DNA of 64,000 nt from Roseitalea porphyridii (GCF_004331955.1 NZ_CP036532.1:434001-498000), one strand, 5' to 3'; numbered from the stretch's first letter, positions 43,198 to 53,053 are shown. Program-made: numbers and translations. Notes: a model not told the origin generated them from the sequence alone.

Positions 43198-43689
43198 ATG
43201 ATCAGCCGGATCAGACATTTCATCGTCGCAGACAGGAAAGGCGTGGCCGCCATCGAGTTCGGCCTGCTCGCGCCGGCCTTCTTCATGCTGATGATCGCGA
43301 TCTTCGAGATCTGCTATTACGTCTACATGTCCACCGCGGCCCAGCGCGCGGTGGAGAAGGCCGTCTTCGACCTGCGCACCGATCACGCGGCAACGGTAGC
43401 GCTTCAAAACGGCTTCACAATCGAGCAGTGGTATCGCGACGCCATCTGCGGGCGGCTGAACCTTTCGACCTGCGAGGACACGCTGGTCGTCTCGATCGAA
43501 CTTTACGACGACGACATGAACCCGGTCTGGTCGACCTCCGAGCCCGACGAGCTGACCTTCGGCCCGCGCGAAACGCTGATGCGCGTGGAGGCGCATGTCG
43601 AGATGCCGACGGTCATGTTCACCGACCTGATGTTCGGCGATGCCGCCGCGCAGCTGGGCACCGGCATCACCTTCATGACGGAGCCATGA
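43198..43689 (+). CDS. TadE-family pilus assembly protein
   Basis: A 163-residue minor pseudopilin-like protein. The N-terminal TadE signature GVAAIEFGLLAPAFFMLMIA (Glu within a hydrophobic helix, residues 15-34) is followed by a globular, acidic periplasmic part with two Cys (AICGRLNLSTCED). ATG 43198 has AGGGG 10 nt upstream. It overlaps the next TadE-type gene by 4 bp (ATGA) and is divergent from the vWA gene across 191 bp, so the three genes form one locus. Confidence 0.88.
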   Translation: MISRIRHFIVADRKGVAAIEFGLLAPAFFMLMIAIFEICYYVYMSTAAQRAVEKAVFDLRTDHAATVALQNGFTIEQWYRDAICGRLNLSTCEDTLVVSIELYDDDMNPVWSTSEPDELTFGPRETLMRVEAHVEMPTVMFTDLMFGDAAAQLGTGITFMTEP

Positions 43690-44390
43690 TCATGATGTTC
43701 CTCGTCCGCGCCGCGCGCCGCCTTGTCCGCCGTGCCGATGCGCGCATGCGCCGGTTCGCCGCCGATGCGCGTGCGTCCGTCGCCGTGGAGATGGCGTTCG
43801 TGCTGCCCATATTCGCGACGATGGCGTTCCTGACCTGGGACGCCGGAACGGTCTACACCCAGTACAACCGGTCGACCTCCAACCTCTATTCGCTCGGCGA
43901 CATCATCGCGACGCGCACGTCCGACCTGACGTGCGACCAGCTCGATTCGATCGCCGAACTGGTCTACGATTCCTACGCCTATGGGAACTGGGCGCGCCGC
44001 ACCGGGTCGGGGATGGACTTCGACCGCAACGGTGCGCTCGACTTCCGCTTCCGCATCACGATGGTGCGCGCCGAGACCCGTCCCAACGGATCGGTGCGCG
44101 GCCTCATCGAATGGGAATATGTGCGCGCCGGCCGGTCGGCCCGCGATCCGGGCAACTACATCAGAATTCCCGACGAGATGCAGATCGACGGCATGCGTTT
44201 CGTCATCGTCGACGGGTTCATCTTCCTGGCGCCGACCTTCAACTATCTGGGCATCTTCGACATGGACCCGGACCGCGGCGGTTCCGAGGGCCGGTTCGAT
44301 CTCGAGCAGTTCTTTCCCTTGCGCTTTGTCCCCAACATCGCCCTCGTCGAGGAGCCTGGCGACCTGTTCGACGACAAGTGCAAGGGCTGA
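43686..44390 (+). CDS. TadE/TadG-family pilus assembly protein
   Basis: A 234-residue paralogue of the upstream TadE protein. A basic N-terminus leads into the helix ASVAVEMAFVLPIFATMAFL with the conserved Glu, followed by a periplasmic domain containing YNRSTSNLYSLGDIIATRT and two Cys. The region FDRNGALDFRFR is a possible Ca-binding loop. ATG 43686 overlaps the preceding stop. A strong terminator follows at 44435-44471. Confidence 0.85.
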   Translation: MIMMFLVRAARRLVRRADARMRRFAADARASVAVEMAFVLPIFATMAFLTWDAGTVYTQYNRSTSNLYSLGDIIATRTSDLTCDQLDSIAELVYDSYAYGNWARRTGSGMDFDRNGALDFRFRITMVRAETRPNGSVRGLIEWEYVRAGRSARDPGNYIRIPDEMQIDGMRFVIVDGFIFLAPTFNYLGIFDMDPDRGGSEGRFDLEQFFPLRFVPNIALVEEPGDLFDDKCKG

Positions 44391-44434
44391 AGGCGCCGCG
44401 CCAACGCGAAATCAGCGCAAACACCGTGACAGAC

Positions 44435-44471
44435 CGCGCCGGCCGGGTTAAGCGCCCGGCGGGCGCGTTTT
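44435..44471 (+). terminator. Terminator after the TadE-type genes
   Basis: A 13-bp stem with one mismatch (44435-44447 with 44455-44467) and a 7-nt loop, followed by TTTT. Confidence 0.8.
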
Positions 44472-44489
44472 CCATGCGGTGAGGCTGAC

Positions 44490-45344
44490 TTGTCATTACG
44501 GACGATCGAGGCGCTGGACGCGCTCCACGAGGACTATGACGCGTTCCTGTGCGACGTCTGGGGCGTTCTGCACAATGGCGTGACGGCCTGGCCGGAGGCT
44601 TTCGGCGCGCTGCAGCGCGCGCGGTCGGCGGGCAAGACGGTCGTGCTGATCACCAACGCGCCGCGCCCGCACGCCCAGGTCCGCCAGCAGCTCGGCCTGC
44701 TCGGCGTCCCCGAGGATGCCTATGACGATGTCGTCACCTCGGGCGATGTGACGCGCGTCCTCATCTCCGAGGCGCCGCGCCGGCTCTTCCACATCGGCAC
44801 CGAGCGCGACCTCGCCCTGTTCGACGGGCTCGATGTCGAGTTGGTCGAGGAACCCGAAGCGTCGGCCGTCGTCGTCTCCGGCCCCTATGACGACGAGACC
44901 GAGACGCCGGACGACTATGCGGACATGCTGCGCCGGCTGCGGGCCCGCGACCTGCCGATGATCTGCGCCAATCCCGACATCGTGGTCGAGCGCGGCGACC
45001 GGCTCGTCTACTGCGCCGGCGCGATCGCCCGCGCCTATGCGCTGCTCGGCGGCCGGACGCTGATCGCCGGCAAGCCGCACGGGCCGATCTATGCCGAGGC
45101 GATGCGGCGCATCGAGGCCGCCCGGGGGGCGCCGGTCGACCGCGCCCGCGTTCTGGCGATCGGCGACGGGCTGACCACCGACGTCAAGGGGGCCATGGAC
45201 AACGGGTTCGATCTGCTGTTCGTCTCCAACGGGATCCATGCCCGCGACTATGGCGAGCCGGGCCGACCGGATCCGCAGCGCCTCGATGCCTATCTGCGCG
45301 ACTTCGGCGCCGATCCCGTCGCCACCATGGTGCGGCTCACCTGA
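44490..45344 (+). CDS. TIGR01459-family HAD-type hydrolase
   Basis: A 284-residue HAD-superfamily phosphatase of the NagD/HAD-IIA group in the TIGR01459 family. Motif I FLCDVWGVLHNG, motif II VVLITNAPRP, and motif III/IV GKPHGPIYAEA with AIGDGLTTDVKGA are intact. HAD-IIA members hydrolyse phosphate from small metabolites such as nucleotides or sugar phosphates. The likely start is TTG 44490 (MSLRTIEALD), with GAGG 6 nt upstream; no ATG fits. It follows the TadE-locus terminator and is probably monocistronic. Confidence 0.9.
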   Translation: MSLRTIEALDALHEDYDAFLCDVWGVLHNGVTAWPEAFGALQRARSAGKTVVLITNAPRPHAQVRQQLGLLGVPEDAYDDVVTSGDVTRVLISEAPRRLFHIGTERDLALFDGLDVELVEEPEASAVVVSGPYDDETETPDDYADMLRRLRARDLPMICANPDIVVERGDRLVYCAGAIARAYALLGGRTLIAGKPHGPIYAEAMRRIEAARGAPVDRARVLAIGDGLTTDVKGAMDNGFDLLFVSNGIHARDYGEPGRPDPQRLDAYLRDFGADPVATMVRLT

Positions 45345-45358
45345 CCGGCCGCGATCAT

Positions 45359-45372
45359 GTGATCGAAGTCAA
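45359..45372. promoter_or_regulatory. FNR/FixK-like box upstream of universal stress gene
   Basis: GTGAT-CGAA-GTCAA matches 8 of 10 conserved positions of the rhizobial anaerobox TTGAT-N4-ATCAA. Its centre is 61 bp before the ATG at 45427. Confidence 0.35.
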
Positions 45373-45426
45373 GGCGCGCTTTGGCGGCGCTTGCCAATCT
45401 GGCCGAAAACGAGCGGAGGAAATCCC

Positions 45427-45861
45427 ATGTTCAAGACGATCATCGCCGCCTATGACGGATCGGATCATGCCAAGAAGGCCGTCGAAATGGCCTGCGACGT
45501 TGCCCGCCGCTACGAGGCGACCCTGCACATCGTGCACACCCCGCAGGTGCCCGGCGAGACCATGATGGTCGGCTATTCCGCCGTGCCGCTGCCGCCGAGC
45601 GCCGAGGAACTCGAAAAGGCCGGCGAAGAAGCGATCGGCAAGGCGAAGGCCATCGCCGCCGAGCATGGCGTCGCCGAGCCGGTGACCCATGTCCGGCCCG
45701 GTGATCCCGGCCGGACGATCGTTGAATACGCAAAGACCAACGAGGCCGATCTGATCGTCATGGGCCGGCGCGGGCTTGGCAATTTCGGCGCAATGCTGGT
45801 CGGAAGCGTGACGCACAAGGTCTCGCAACTGGCCGAATGCGCCGTGCTGACGGTCAAATAG
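45427..45861 (+). CDS. Universal stress protein (UspA family)
   Basis: A 144-residue single-domain Usp. The fold segments are KTIIAAYDGSDHAKKAVEMA at the N-terminus and the ATP-binding motif GRRGLGNFGAMLVGSVTHK (Gly-2x-Gly-9x-Gly-Ser). ATP-binding Usps act as stress or energy-state sensors. ATG 45427 has an ideal GGAGGAA ribosome site. An FNR-like box lies upstream, so induction at low oxygen is possible. It ends 1 bp from the convergent GST gene. Confidence 0.93.
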   Translation: MFKTIIAAYDGSDHAKKAVEMACDVARRYEATLHIVHTPQVPGETMMVGYSAVPLPPSAEELEKAGEEAIGKAKAIAAEHGVAEPVTHVRPGDPGRTIVEYAKTNEADLIVMGRRGLGNFGAMLVGSVTHKVSQLAECAVLTVK

Positions 45862-45862
45862 C

Positions 45863-46567
45863 CTAATCGCGCGGCGGCTGGACGAGCCCGCGCTCGGAGG
45901 CCGGCCGCGCGATGCATCGCTCGAGCCAGGCCATAACACGGGGCCGCGTGTCCATCTCGAAGGCCTCCTCGGCCTCGTAGAACACCTTGGCGCCGCGCAC
46001 CCACGGGAAGATCGCGATGTCGGCGATCGTGTAGTCCTCGCCCATGATCCAGTCGCGCCCGTCGGCAAGCTGGCCTTCGAGCACGCCGAGCAGCCGGCGC
46101 GATTCGTTCATGTAGCGCTCACGCGGCCGCGGATCGTCGATCTCCTTGCCGCCGAACACTCCGAAGAAGCCGTACTGGCCGAACATCGGACCGACGCCGC
46201 CCATCTGGAACATGAGCCACTGGATCGTCTCCAGCCGCCGCGCCGGATCGGCCGGCAGCAGGCCGCCGTGCTTTTCGGCCAGGTAGATCAGGATCGCGCC
46301 CGATTCCCACAGGCCAAAGGGCTCGCCGCCCGGTCCGTCGGGATCGATGATCGCGGGGATCTTGTTGTTGGGATTGAGCGACAGGAAGGCGGGCGTCGTC
46401 GTCTCCGACAGCTTCACCGTGTGCGCCTCGTACGGCACACCCAGTTCCTCGAGCGCGATCGAGACCTTCACCCCGTTCGGCGTCGGATAGGAATAAAGCT
46501 GCAGAAGGCCCGGGTCGCGCGGCGCCCACTGGCGGGTGATCGGAAAGTCGGCAAGCGATCTGGTCAT
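45863..46567 (-). CDS. Glutathione S-transferase family protein (YghU/YfcG-like)
   Basis: A 234-residue GST. The N-terminal thioredoxin-like domain has YPTPNGVKVSIALEELGVPY and NPNNKIPAIIDPDG (glutathione cis-Pro region). The C-terminal helical domain is FQMGGVGPMFGQYGFFGVFG. The TPNGVKV and FGQYGFF segments are those of the YfcG/YghU group, which reduces disulfides with two bound glutathiones. Convergent with the universal stress gene with one base between stops, so any terminator must lie inside coding sequence. Confidence 0.93.
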   Translation of the reverse strand: MTRSLADFPITRQWAPRDPGLLQLYSYPTPNGVKVSIALEELGVPYEAHTVKLSETTTPAFLSLNPNNKIPAIIDPDGPGGEPFGLWESGAILIYLAEKHGGLLPADPARRLETIQWLMFQMGGVGPMFGQYGFFGVFGGKEIDDPRPRERYMNESRRLLGVLEGQLADGRDWIMGEDYTIADIAIFPWVRGAKVFYEAEEAFEMDTRPRVMAWLERCIARPASERGLVQPPRD

Positions 46568-46743
46568 GATGTCCCCTCGTGCGGCGGCCGGCTTCGCGGC
46601 CGCTCGATCTGTTCCGGCGCGCCAGAGATAGGTCCGCCCGGGATCGAAACAAGCGAGAAGCTTGACACGGCGCTCTCACAAAAACGTGCTGCACCGATTG
46701 GCGCACGATGGCCGCCTTCCCATATCCGGAGGCGGAGGCCTTC

Positions 46744-48144
<1,401 letters not shown>

Positions 48145-48158
48145 CGAGGGGGAAGCCC

Positions 48159-48644
48159 ATGACCGGACCGATCAGACGCGTGATCGAAAATGTCGAGGAC
48201 TATCCACGCCCGCCGGCGCTCGAGCCGACCGACGACATCATCCGCATCGTCTTCGCCGGCCGGACCATCGCCGAGACCGACGAGGCCTTTCGCGTGCTCG
48301 AGACGTTTCACGCGCCAACCTACTATTTGCCGATGGCTGCCTTCGCCGAAGGCGTTTTGCAGCCGGTCAAGGGCACGTCGCTCTGCGAGTGGAAAGGCCG
48401 CGCCAGCTATTTCGACATCGTCGCCGACGGCCAGCGGGCGCAGCGCGCGGCCTGGTCCTATCTCGCTCCGACGACCGCCTTCGCGCCGATCAAGGGCTAT
48501 TTCGCCGTCTATGCCGAGCCGATGGATGCCTGTTTCGTCGGTGGCGAGCGCGTCGAGCCGCAGCCGGGCAACTTCTATGGCGGCTGGGTGACGAGCTGGA
48601 TCGCCGGGCCGGTCAAGGGCGCGCCCGGCACGACGCACTGGTGA
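48159..48644 (+). CDS. DUF427 domain-containing protein
   Basis: A 161-residue soluble protein with one DUF427 domain: IVFAGRTIAETDEAFRVLE, PTYYLPMAAFAEGVLQPV, SLCEWKGRASYFDIV, then a TSWIAGPVKGAPGTTHW end. DUF427 proteins are found widely in proteobacteria and actinobacteria with no assigned reaction. ATG 48159 follows GAGGGGGAAG. It is close behind fumC and probably cotranscribed. Confidence 0.9.
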   Translation: MTGPIRRVIENVEDYPRPPALEPTDDIIRIVFAGRTIAETDEAFRVLETFHAPTYYLPMAAFAEGVLQPVKGTSLCEWKGRASYFDIVADGQRAQRAAWSYLAPTTAFAPIKGYFAVYAEPMDACFVGGERVEPQPGNFYGGWVTSWIAGPVKGAPGTTHW

Positions 48645-48792
48645 TCGGGCCGGCCGGCGCGAAAAATCGTCGATCGCGGTGATCCGTCCGCCGCGCGCGG
48701 CGTAAAGCGGATCAGCCGGATCGATGGTTCCCCCGATCAACCGCTCGCCGGCCGCTTGGACGGGCTTCCCGATCGCCCCGAAAGGCTTTCAC

Positions 48793-48832
48793 GCCGCGCC
48801 AGACCGTCAAGACGGTGGCGCGGCCTTTTTTT
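48793..48832 (+). terminator. Strong terminator of fumC-DUF427, overlapping the hisG stop
   Basis: GCCGCGCC and GGCGCGGC arms (48793-48800 and 48816-48823 region) enclose a second stem ACCGTC/GACGGT, then seven T follow on the plus strand (48826-48832). The T-run is read as lysine codons at the end of the minus-strand hisG. Confidence 0.85.
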
Positions 48833-49517
48833 GCGCCGCGCGCAGCCGTCCGGCGATGTCGGCGATCTGCGGCGGCACGTTCTCGGGCGCCGTGAACAGG
48901 CACGCCTCGGACCGAAGGATCACTCCGTCGGTGAGGACCTTGAGCTGGTTGGCCCGCAGCGTCGAGCCGGTCGAGGTGATGTCGACGATCGCGTCGGCCT
49001 GGCCGGCCGCCGGCGCGCCTTCGGTCGCGCCCAGGCTCTCGATGATCCGGTAGAGCTGGATGCCGTGCTCCTGACTGAAATGGCGCTGGGTCAGCCGCCA
49101 GTATTTGGTGGCGATCCGGAACCGGCGCCCGTGCCGGGCGCGGAACCCGGCGGCGACCTCGCCCAGATCGGCCATCGTCTCGACATCGAACCAGGCCTCG
49201 GGCACGGCGACGACGACGTCCGCCTGGCCGAAGCCGAGCCGCGCGGCGAGGTCGAGCCGCGTTTCGCTGTCGGCAAAGCCCTCGCGCACCAGATCCTCGC
49301 CGGTGATGCCCGCATCGATCCGGCCCGCGCCCAGTTCGCGCGCGATTTCGGACGCCGAAAGGAACGCGATCTCCAGATCGTCGCGGCCCTCGACACGGGC
49401 GCGGTAGGAGCGGCTGTCAGCCGGCGGGATGACCGTGATCCCGATCCCGGCAAGAAGGGCGAGCGCATCGTCCCTGAGCCGGCCCTTCGATGGCATGGCG
49501 AGCGTTGCAGGGTTCAT
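48807..49517 (-). CDS. hisG: ATP phosphoribosyltransferase, short form (HisG-S)
   Basis: HisG catalyses the first step of histidine synthesis, joining PRPP and ATP. At 236 residues it is the short form, which lacks the regulatory domain and needs HisZ. Motifs: [35 protein letters not shown], and the PRPP loop [15 protein letters not shown]. The ATG at 49517 overlaps the hisZ stop (ATGA), so hisZ and hisG are translationally coupled in that order. No other his biosynthesis genes are adjacent. Confidence 0.96.
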   Translation of the reverse strand: MNPATLAMPSKGRLRDDALALLAGIGITVIPPADSRSYRARVEGRDDLEIAFLSASEIARELGAGRIDAGITGEDLVREGFADSETRLDLAARLGFGQADVVVAVPEAWFDVETMADLGEVAAGFRARHGRRFRIATKYWRLTQRHFSQEHGIQLYRIIESLGATEGAPAAGQADAIVDITSTGSTLRANQLKVLTDGVILRSEACLFTAPENVPPQIADIAGRLRAAQKKAAPPS

Positions 49518-50635
49518 GGCGCGTCTCCCGCGACGGCCGCCACCCGGTCGAGCCAGACCGAAAAGCCGACGCCGGGGGTCGGGTGCGGCGCGCCGAGCAG
49601 CGGCAGCAGCCGGTCGTAGCGCCCGCCGCCGGCCAGGACCGCGCCGTCGGCGCCGCGCATCTCGAAGACGAGCCCGGTGTAATAGTCGAGCTGGCGGCCG
49701 AAGCTCGCCCGGTAGACGATCGCGCCCGGATCGAGCCCGTGGCCCTCGAGCGCTTCGATCCGCGCACCGAACGCGGCGATCGCCGCCGCCAGATCGAGGC
49801 CCGCCGTGCTCTGCCACGCCGCGAGCGCATCGGGCGCGTTTTGCAGCGGCACGGCGATCGCCAGGAAGGCGCGCAGCGCATCGAGCCGGGCGGGGTCGGG
49901 CGCAAGGCGCGCCGCTTCGACCTTGGCGAGCAACCGGCCGGCGATGTCGGCGGCGGTGCGTCCGCCCGTCCCGGGCAGGCTGGCCGCGCGCATCTGCGCG
50001 CTTATCGCCTCTTCAAGCGCGGCGCGGTCGCCGGCGCGCGCCGGTTCGGCGATCGCCTCGGGCATCGCCGGCATCGGCGCCGGTCTGCCGAGCCGTTCGA
50101 GCGTGGCTGCGAGCGCCGCATCGCTGCCGAACGCATGCGCCAGCGTCAGCCGCCAGCCGGCCGGCAGCCCCAGTTCGGCGAGCACGGCGTCGAACACGGT
50201 CTGGTCGCCGATCACGATGGCGCGGTCGTCGGCCACAACGCCGAGCCGTTCGAGCACGGCGGCCGCATCGGCGACCGAGCGCGCATCGGCGGCGACGGTG
50301 TCGGTCGCGCCGATGTCCTCGATGCCCGCCTGCAGGAACTCGCTCGGCCCGGCGCGGCGCTGGCGGAAGACGGTGCCGACATAGCCGTAGCGCGCCGGCC
50401 CGCCGCCCGCGGCTACATGGTCGCGGCAGACGGGAATGGTAAATTCGGGCCGCAGGCACAGCGCCTCGCCGGTCTCGCTTTGCGTGACGAAGATGCGCCG
50501 GCGCAGTTCCTCGCCGGCCATGTCGAGAAACGGGTCGGCCGGCTGCAGCACCGGCACGTCGATGCGCGCCGCGCCGAGCCCGGCGAGGATCGTCTCGATA
50601 TCGGCCCGGGCCGCGAAGGATCGAAGCGCGTTCAT
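49514..50635 (-). CDS. hisZ: ATP phosphoribosyltransferase regulatory subunit
   Basis: HisZ, a histidyl-tRNA synthetase paralogue with no aminoacylation activity, supplies the allosteric histidine-feedback function for short-form HisG. Class II motifs remain: [34 protein letters not shown] and [15 protein letters not shown]. 373 residues, close to family length. It overlaps hisG. The genuine hisS lies nearby on the same strand beyond the DUF559/repeat block, an order (hisS-hisZ-hisG) common in Hyphomicrobiales that has here been interrupted by the repeats. Confidence 0.94.
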   Translation of the reverse strand: MNALRSFAARADIETILAGLGAARIDVPVLQPADPFLDMAGEELRRRIFVTQSETGEALCLRPEFTIPVCRDHVAAGGGPARYGYVGTVFRQRRAGPSEFLQAGIEDIGATDTVAADARSVADAAAVLERLGVVADDRAIVIGDQTVFDAVLAELGLPAGWRLTLAHAFGSDAALAATLERLGRPAPMPAMPEAIAEPARAGDRAALEEAISAQMRAASLPGTGGRTAADIAGRLLAKVEAARLAPDPARLDALRAFLAIAVPLQNAPDALAAWQSTAGLDLAAAIAAFGARIEALEGHGLDPGAIVYRASFGRQLDYYTGLVFEMRGADGAVLAGGGRYDRLLPLLGAPHPTPGVGFSVWLDRVAAVAGDAP

Positions 50636-50672
50636 CGGGCGGCGGCCGTGGTCGGCATAACCTTGTCGCAAT

Positions 50673-50826
50673 ACCCCCACCCTTCATCCCTCCCCTCAAG
50701 GGGGAGGGAGGACAAAGGCACCTCGCGCAATTGATCAACGGCTGTGCCGGGCTCGACCTTCAGCAGATCGGGGTGCGATGCCAAGGTCCTCCCTCCCCCT
50801 TGAGGGGAGGGATGAAGGGTGGGGGT
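50673..50826. repeat. Bipartite palindromic element, left copy (REPIN-like)
   Basis: A 40-bp sequence at 50673-50712 (ACCCCCACCCTTCATCCCTC..) recurs as its exact inverse complement at 50787-50826, with 74 bp between. Each arm itself holds a CCCTCCCC / GGGGAGGG hairpin. A homologous element in the same orientation lies on the other side of the DUF559 gene at 51211-51367. Confidence 0.9.
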
Positions 50827-50840
50827 GGAAATTCGTCCCA

Positions 50841-51206
50841 TTACGTCACGCCCAAATCGCGCAATATGGTCTCAATGCAGCCATCGAGGTTTTCGTCGAG
50901 TTCGCCGGTTTTGATCCGGTGCACGCGATAACCCAGATCGGCGAGTTTTGCATCCCGCCGCGCATCGCGCGTCATGCCATCGGCGGTGACGTGGTGTTCG
51001 CCATCGAGTTCGATGACGAGGCGGTGCGATTGAACGACGAAATCGACAACATACGGGCCGATCGGTGCCTGTCGGCGGACGTGGACGTTGTAGTTGCCGC
51101 GAAACTGTCTCAGCTCGGACCATAGACGCCGTTCACCTTCGGTCATCTCGCGGCGCAACGAACGGGCGCGCTTGATCGCAGAACGTTCGACGCGCGTCGG
51201 AGACAT
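50841..51206 (-). CDS. DUF559 endonuclease-like protein flanked by palindromic elements
   Basis: A 121-residue protein of the DUF559 family, distantly related to very-short-patch-repair (Vsr) and restriction endonuclease folds. Typical segments: ERRLWSELRQFRGNYNVHVR, RQAPIGPYVVDFVVQSHRLV, IELDGEHH with the metal-binding Asp/Glu, then LGYRVHRIKTGELDENLDG. ATG 51206 lies only 4 bp from a copy of the 40-bp repeat, whose GGGGGT end supplies the ribosome-site-like purines; a GTG start inside the repeat (51218) is possible. The TAA is 14 bp from another repeat copy. It separates hisZ from hisS. Natural targets of DUF559 proteins are unknown. Confidence 0.88.
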   Translation of the reverse strand: MSPTRVERSAIKRARSLRREMTEGERRLWSELRQFRGNYNVHVRRQAPIGPYVVDFVVQSHRLVIELDGEHHVTADGMTRDARRDAKLADLGYRVHRIKTGELDENLDGCIETILRDLGVT

Positions 51207-51210
51207 GGCT

Positions 51211-51367
51211 ACCCCCACCCTTCATCCCTCCCCTCAAGGGGGAGGGAGGACACGCGCACGGTCGCGGGGTTGGCAACGTCTGTGCCCGGCGCCGTGTTCT
51301 GAGGTGCGGATGCGGCTGCTGAGGTCTCCCCTCCCACGCTTGCGGGGGAGGGGTAAGGGGTGGGGGT
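51211..51367. repeat. Bipartite palindromic element, right copy (REPIN-like)
   Basis: 51211-51250 is identical over 40 bp to 50673-50712. A diverged inverted arm is at 51324-51367 (ending GGGGTGGGGGT). The ~73-bp centre resembles that of the left copy (shared CTGTGCC and TCGCG blocks). It ends about 22 bp from the hisS stop and so also sits in the hisS 3' region. Confidence 0.88.
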
Positions 51368-51389
51368 GACTGCGCCGGCAGAGGCCACC

Positions 51390-52943
51390 TCACCCGTCCC
51401 TTTGCGCGGCGAGCAGCTTTTGCACCTCGGCCACCAGATCGGCTTCGTCGATCTCGAACTGACCGGGGCGGGCGGCGCGGTATTCCTCGTTGCTTTCGAT
51501 TGCGGCGGCTTCCTTGCGGCCCTCGATCATGTCCTTGATCTGGATCTTGCCCGCCGCGCGCTCGTCCGAGCCCTGGATGATGGCGATCGGGCATCCGCGC
51601 CGGTCGGCATAGCGCAATTGATTGCCGAACTTCTTGAAGTTGCCCTGATACATCTCGGCGCGGATGCCGGCTTCGCGCAGGGCCTGCGTCATCTTCTGGT
51701 AGCGCCCGAGCGCCTCCGTGTCGCCATCCATGACGGTCACCAGCACGGGCGCGACGACCTCCTCGGTGCCGAGCTGGCCGAGATTCTTGAGCGCCGTCAT
51801 CAGCCGCGAGACGCCGATCGAAAAGCCCGTCGCCGGCACGTCCTGGCCGGTGAAGCGTTTCACCAGGCCGTCATAGCGCCCGCCACCGCCGACCGAGCCG
51901 AACTGCACCGTCTCGCCTTTTTCGTTGACGACATCGAAGAGGAGCTCGGCCTCGTAGACAGGGCCGGTATAATATTCGAGGCCACGGACGACCGAGGGGT
52001 CGATACGGATGCGGTCTGGGCCGTAGCCCGCCGCAAAGAGAATTCTTCTGATTTCTGACAGTTCTTCAATGCCCAGCGCGAACACTTCGTTCTCCAACAA
52101 GGCGTTGACATCGAAATCGAACATAGTGTTGGGCATGAGCGTAGTTGCTGCCGCTTGCTGCCCAGGCTTGGTGGAAAGGTCGTAGGATTTGATCGAGACC
52201 GTTGATTTTGACAAGCCAACGAGAGCCTTGATCTGCTCCTCGTCCAGCCCCGCACCCGGCGTGAAGTCACCGCTCTCATCCCTACGCCCTGCACCTAAAA
52301 GCTCCCGCACGCCATCGATGCCGAGCCGGTCCAGCTTGTCGATTGCGCGCAGAACCGCAAGCTTCTGGCCTTCATCGGTGACGCCGATCGCCTCCATCAC
52401 GCCGTCCAGCACCTTGCGGTTGTTCACCCTGATCACATAGTCGCCGCGCGCGATCCCCAGCGCCTCCATCGTGTCGGCCATCATCATCGCCATTTCGGCG
52501 TCGGCCTGCACGCCCGGCGCGCCGACCGTATCGGCGTCGAACTGCATGAACTGGCGGAACCGGCCCGGCCCGGGCTTTTCGTTGCGGAACACCCAGCCCT
52601 GCCGGTAGGTCCGATAGGGCAGCGCGATCTCGTTGATGTTCTGCGCCACGTGCCGGGCGAGCGGCGCGGTGAGGTCGTAGCGCAGGCTCATCCACTGCTC
52701 GTCATCGTCCTGCAGCGAGAAGACGCCCTCGTTCGGCCGGTCCTGATCGGGCAGGAACTTGCCGAGCGCATCGGTATATTCGAAGGCCGGCGTTTCGACC
52801 GGATCGAAGCCGTAGCGCTCGAACACGGTGCGGATCTTCGCCACCATCTCGTCGGTCGCGCGAATGTCGGCGGCGGAACGATCGGCGAAACCGCGCGGCA
52901 GGCGGGCCTTCAGCTTGGAGGGCTTTTTCTTCTTGTCGGACAT
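51390..52943 (-). CDS. hisS: Histidyl-tRNA synthetase
   Basis: HisRS charges tRNA-His. A 517-residue class II synthetase: [20 protein letters not shown], motif 2 [20 protein letters not shown], the histidine-binding segments [16 protein letters not shown] and [13 protein letters not shown]. The middle (about residues 215-310) contains a stretch whose DNA is clearly AT-richer than the rest and uses codons such as TTA, AGA and AGG that are rare elsewhere in the window. First gene of the hisS-hisZ-hisG block. Confidence 0.96.
   Translation of the reverse strand: MSDKKKKPSKLKARLPRGFADRSAADIRATDEMVAKIRTVFERYGFDPVETPAFEYTDALGKFLPDQDRPNEGVFSLQDDDEQWMSLRYDLTAPLARHVAQNINEIALPYRTYRQGWVFRNEKPGPGRFRQFMQFDADTVGAPGVQADAEMAMMMADTMEALGIARGDYVIRVNNRKVLDGVMEAIGVTDEGQKLAVLRAIDKLDRLGIDGVRELLGAGRRDESGDFTPGAGLDEEQIKALVGLSKSTVSIKSYDLSTKPGQQAAATTLMPNTMFDFDVNALLENEVFALGIEELSEIRRILFAAGYGPDRIRIDPSVVRGLEYYTGPVYEAELLFDVVNEKGETVQFGSVGGGGRYDGLVKRFTGQDVPATGFSIGVSRLMTALKNLGQLGTEEVVAPVLVTVMDGDTEALGRYQKMTQALREAGIRAEMYQGNFKKFGNQLRYADRRGCPIAIIQGSDERAAGKIQIKDMIEGRKEAAAIESNEEYRAARPGQFEIDEADLVAEVQKLLAAQRDG
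52021..52320. other. Low-GC patch inside hisS
   Basis: 52021-52260 counts to about 54% G+C by hand against roughly two-thirds in the window. The frame stays open and the encoded segment is plausible HisRS insertion-domain sequence, so this looks like a recombined piece of a foreign hisS and not an insertion. Confidence 0.6.
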
Positions 52944-52974
52944 CAGGGATGCTTTTTCGGGGAAACCTGAACGG

Positions 52975-53001
52975 AAAAAAGCGCGCGAAAACGCGCGCTT
53001 T
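52975..53001 (-). terminator. Terminator of the BA14K gene
   Basis: A perfect 10-bp stem (AAAGCGCGCG / CGCGCGCTTT) with an AAAA loop at 52978-53001; on the minus strand six T end the structure. Confidence 0.85.
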
Positions 53002-53011
53002 CCCTAGACGA

Positions 53012-53051
53012 GCGGCACCGGTGCCGCAAGGGCGGGGCCCGGCGGCCCCGC
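53012..53051. repeat. Two further palindromes between BA14K gene and its terminator
   Basis: GCGGCACCGGTGCCGC (53012-53027) is a perfect 16-bp palindrome. GCGGGGCC-CGGC-GGCCCCGC (53032-53051) is a perfect 8-bp stem with a 4-nt loop, 2 bp from the gene stop. Confidence 0.75.
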
Positions 53052-53053
53052 GA

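Noticed and set aside
48645..48740. A minus-strand start (MIGGTIDPADPLYAARGG) in the fumC-hisG gap
   Set aside because: It reads on into the antisense of the DUF427 gene and has no ribosome site; not enough to call a gene.
49514..50635. Considered as a second histidyl-tRNA synthetase
   Set aside because: It is adjacent to and overlaps short-form hisG and is diverged in the class II motifs, so HisZ is the right call; the true hisS is at 51390-52943.
50787..51250. Considered as a classical insertion sequence
   Set aside because: The 40-bp inverted ends flank only a 121-aa DUF559 gene; there is no transposase, and the ends are themselves hairpin repeats. Kept as a finding about the repeat/DUF559 pair instead.
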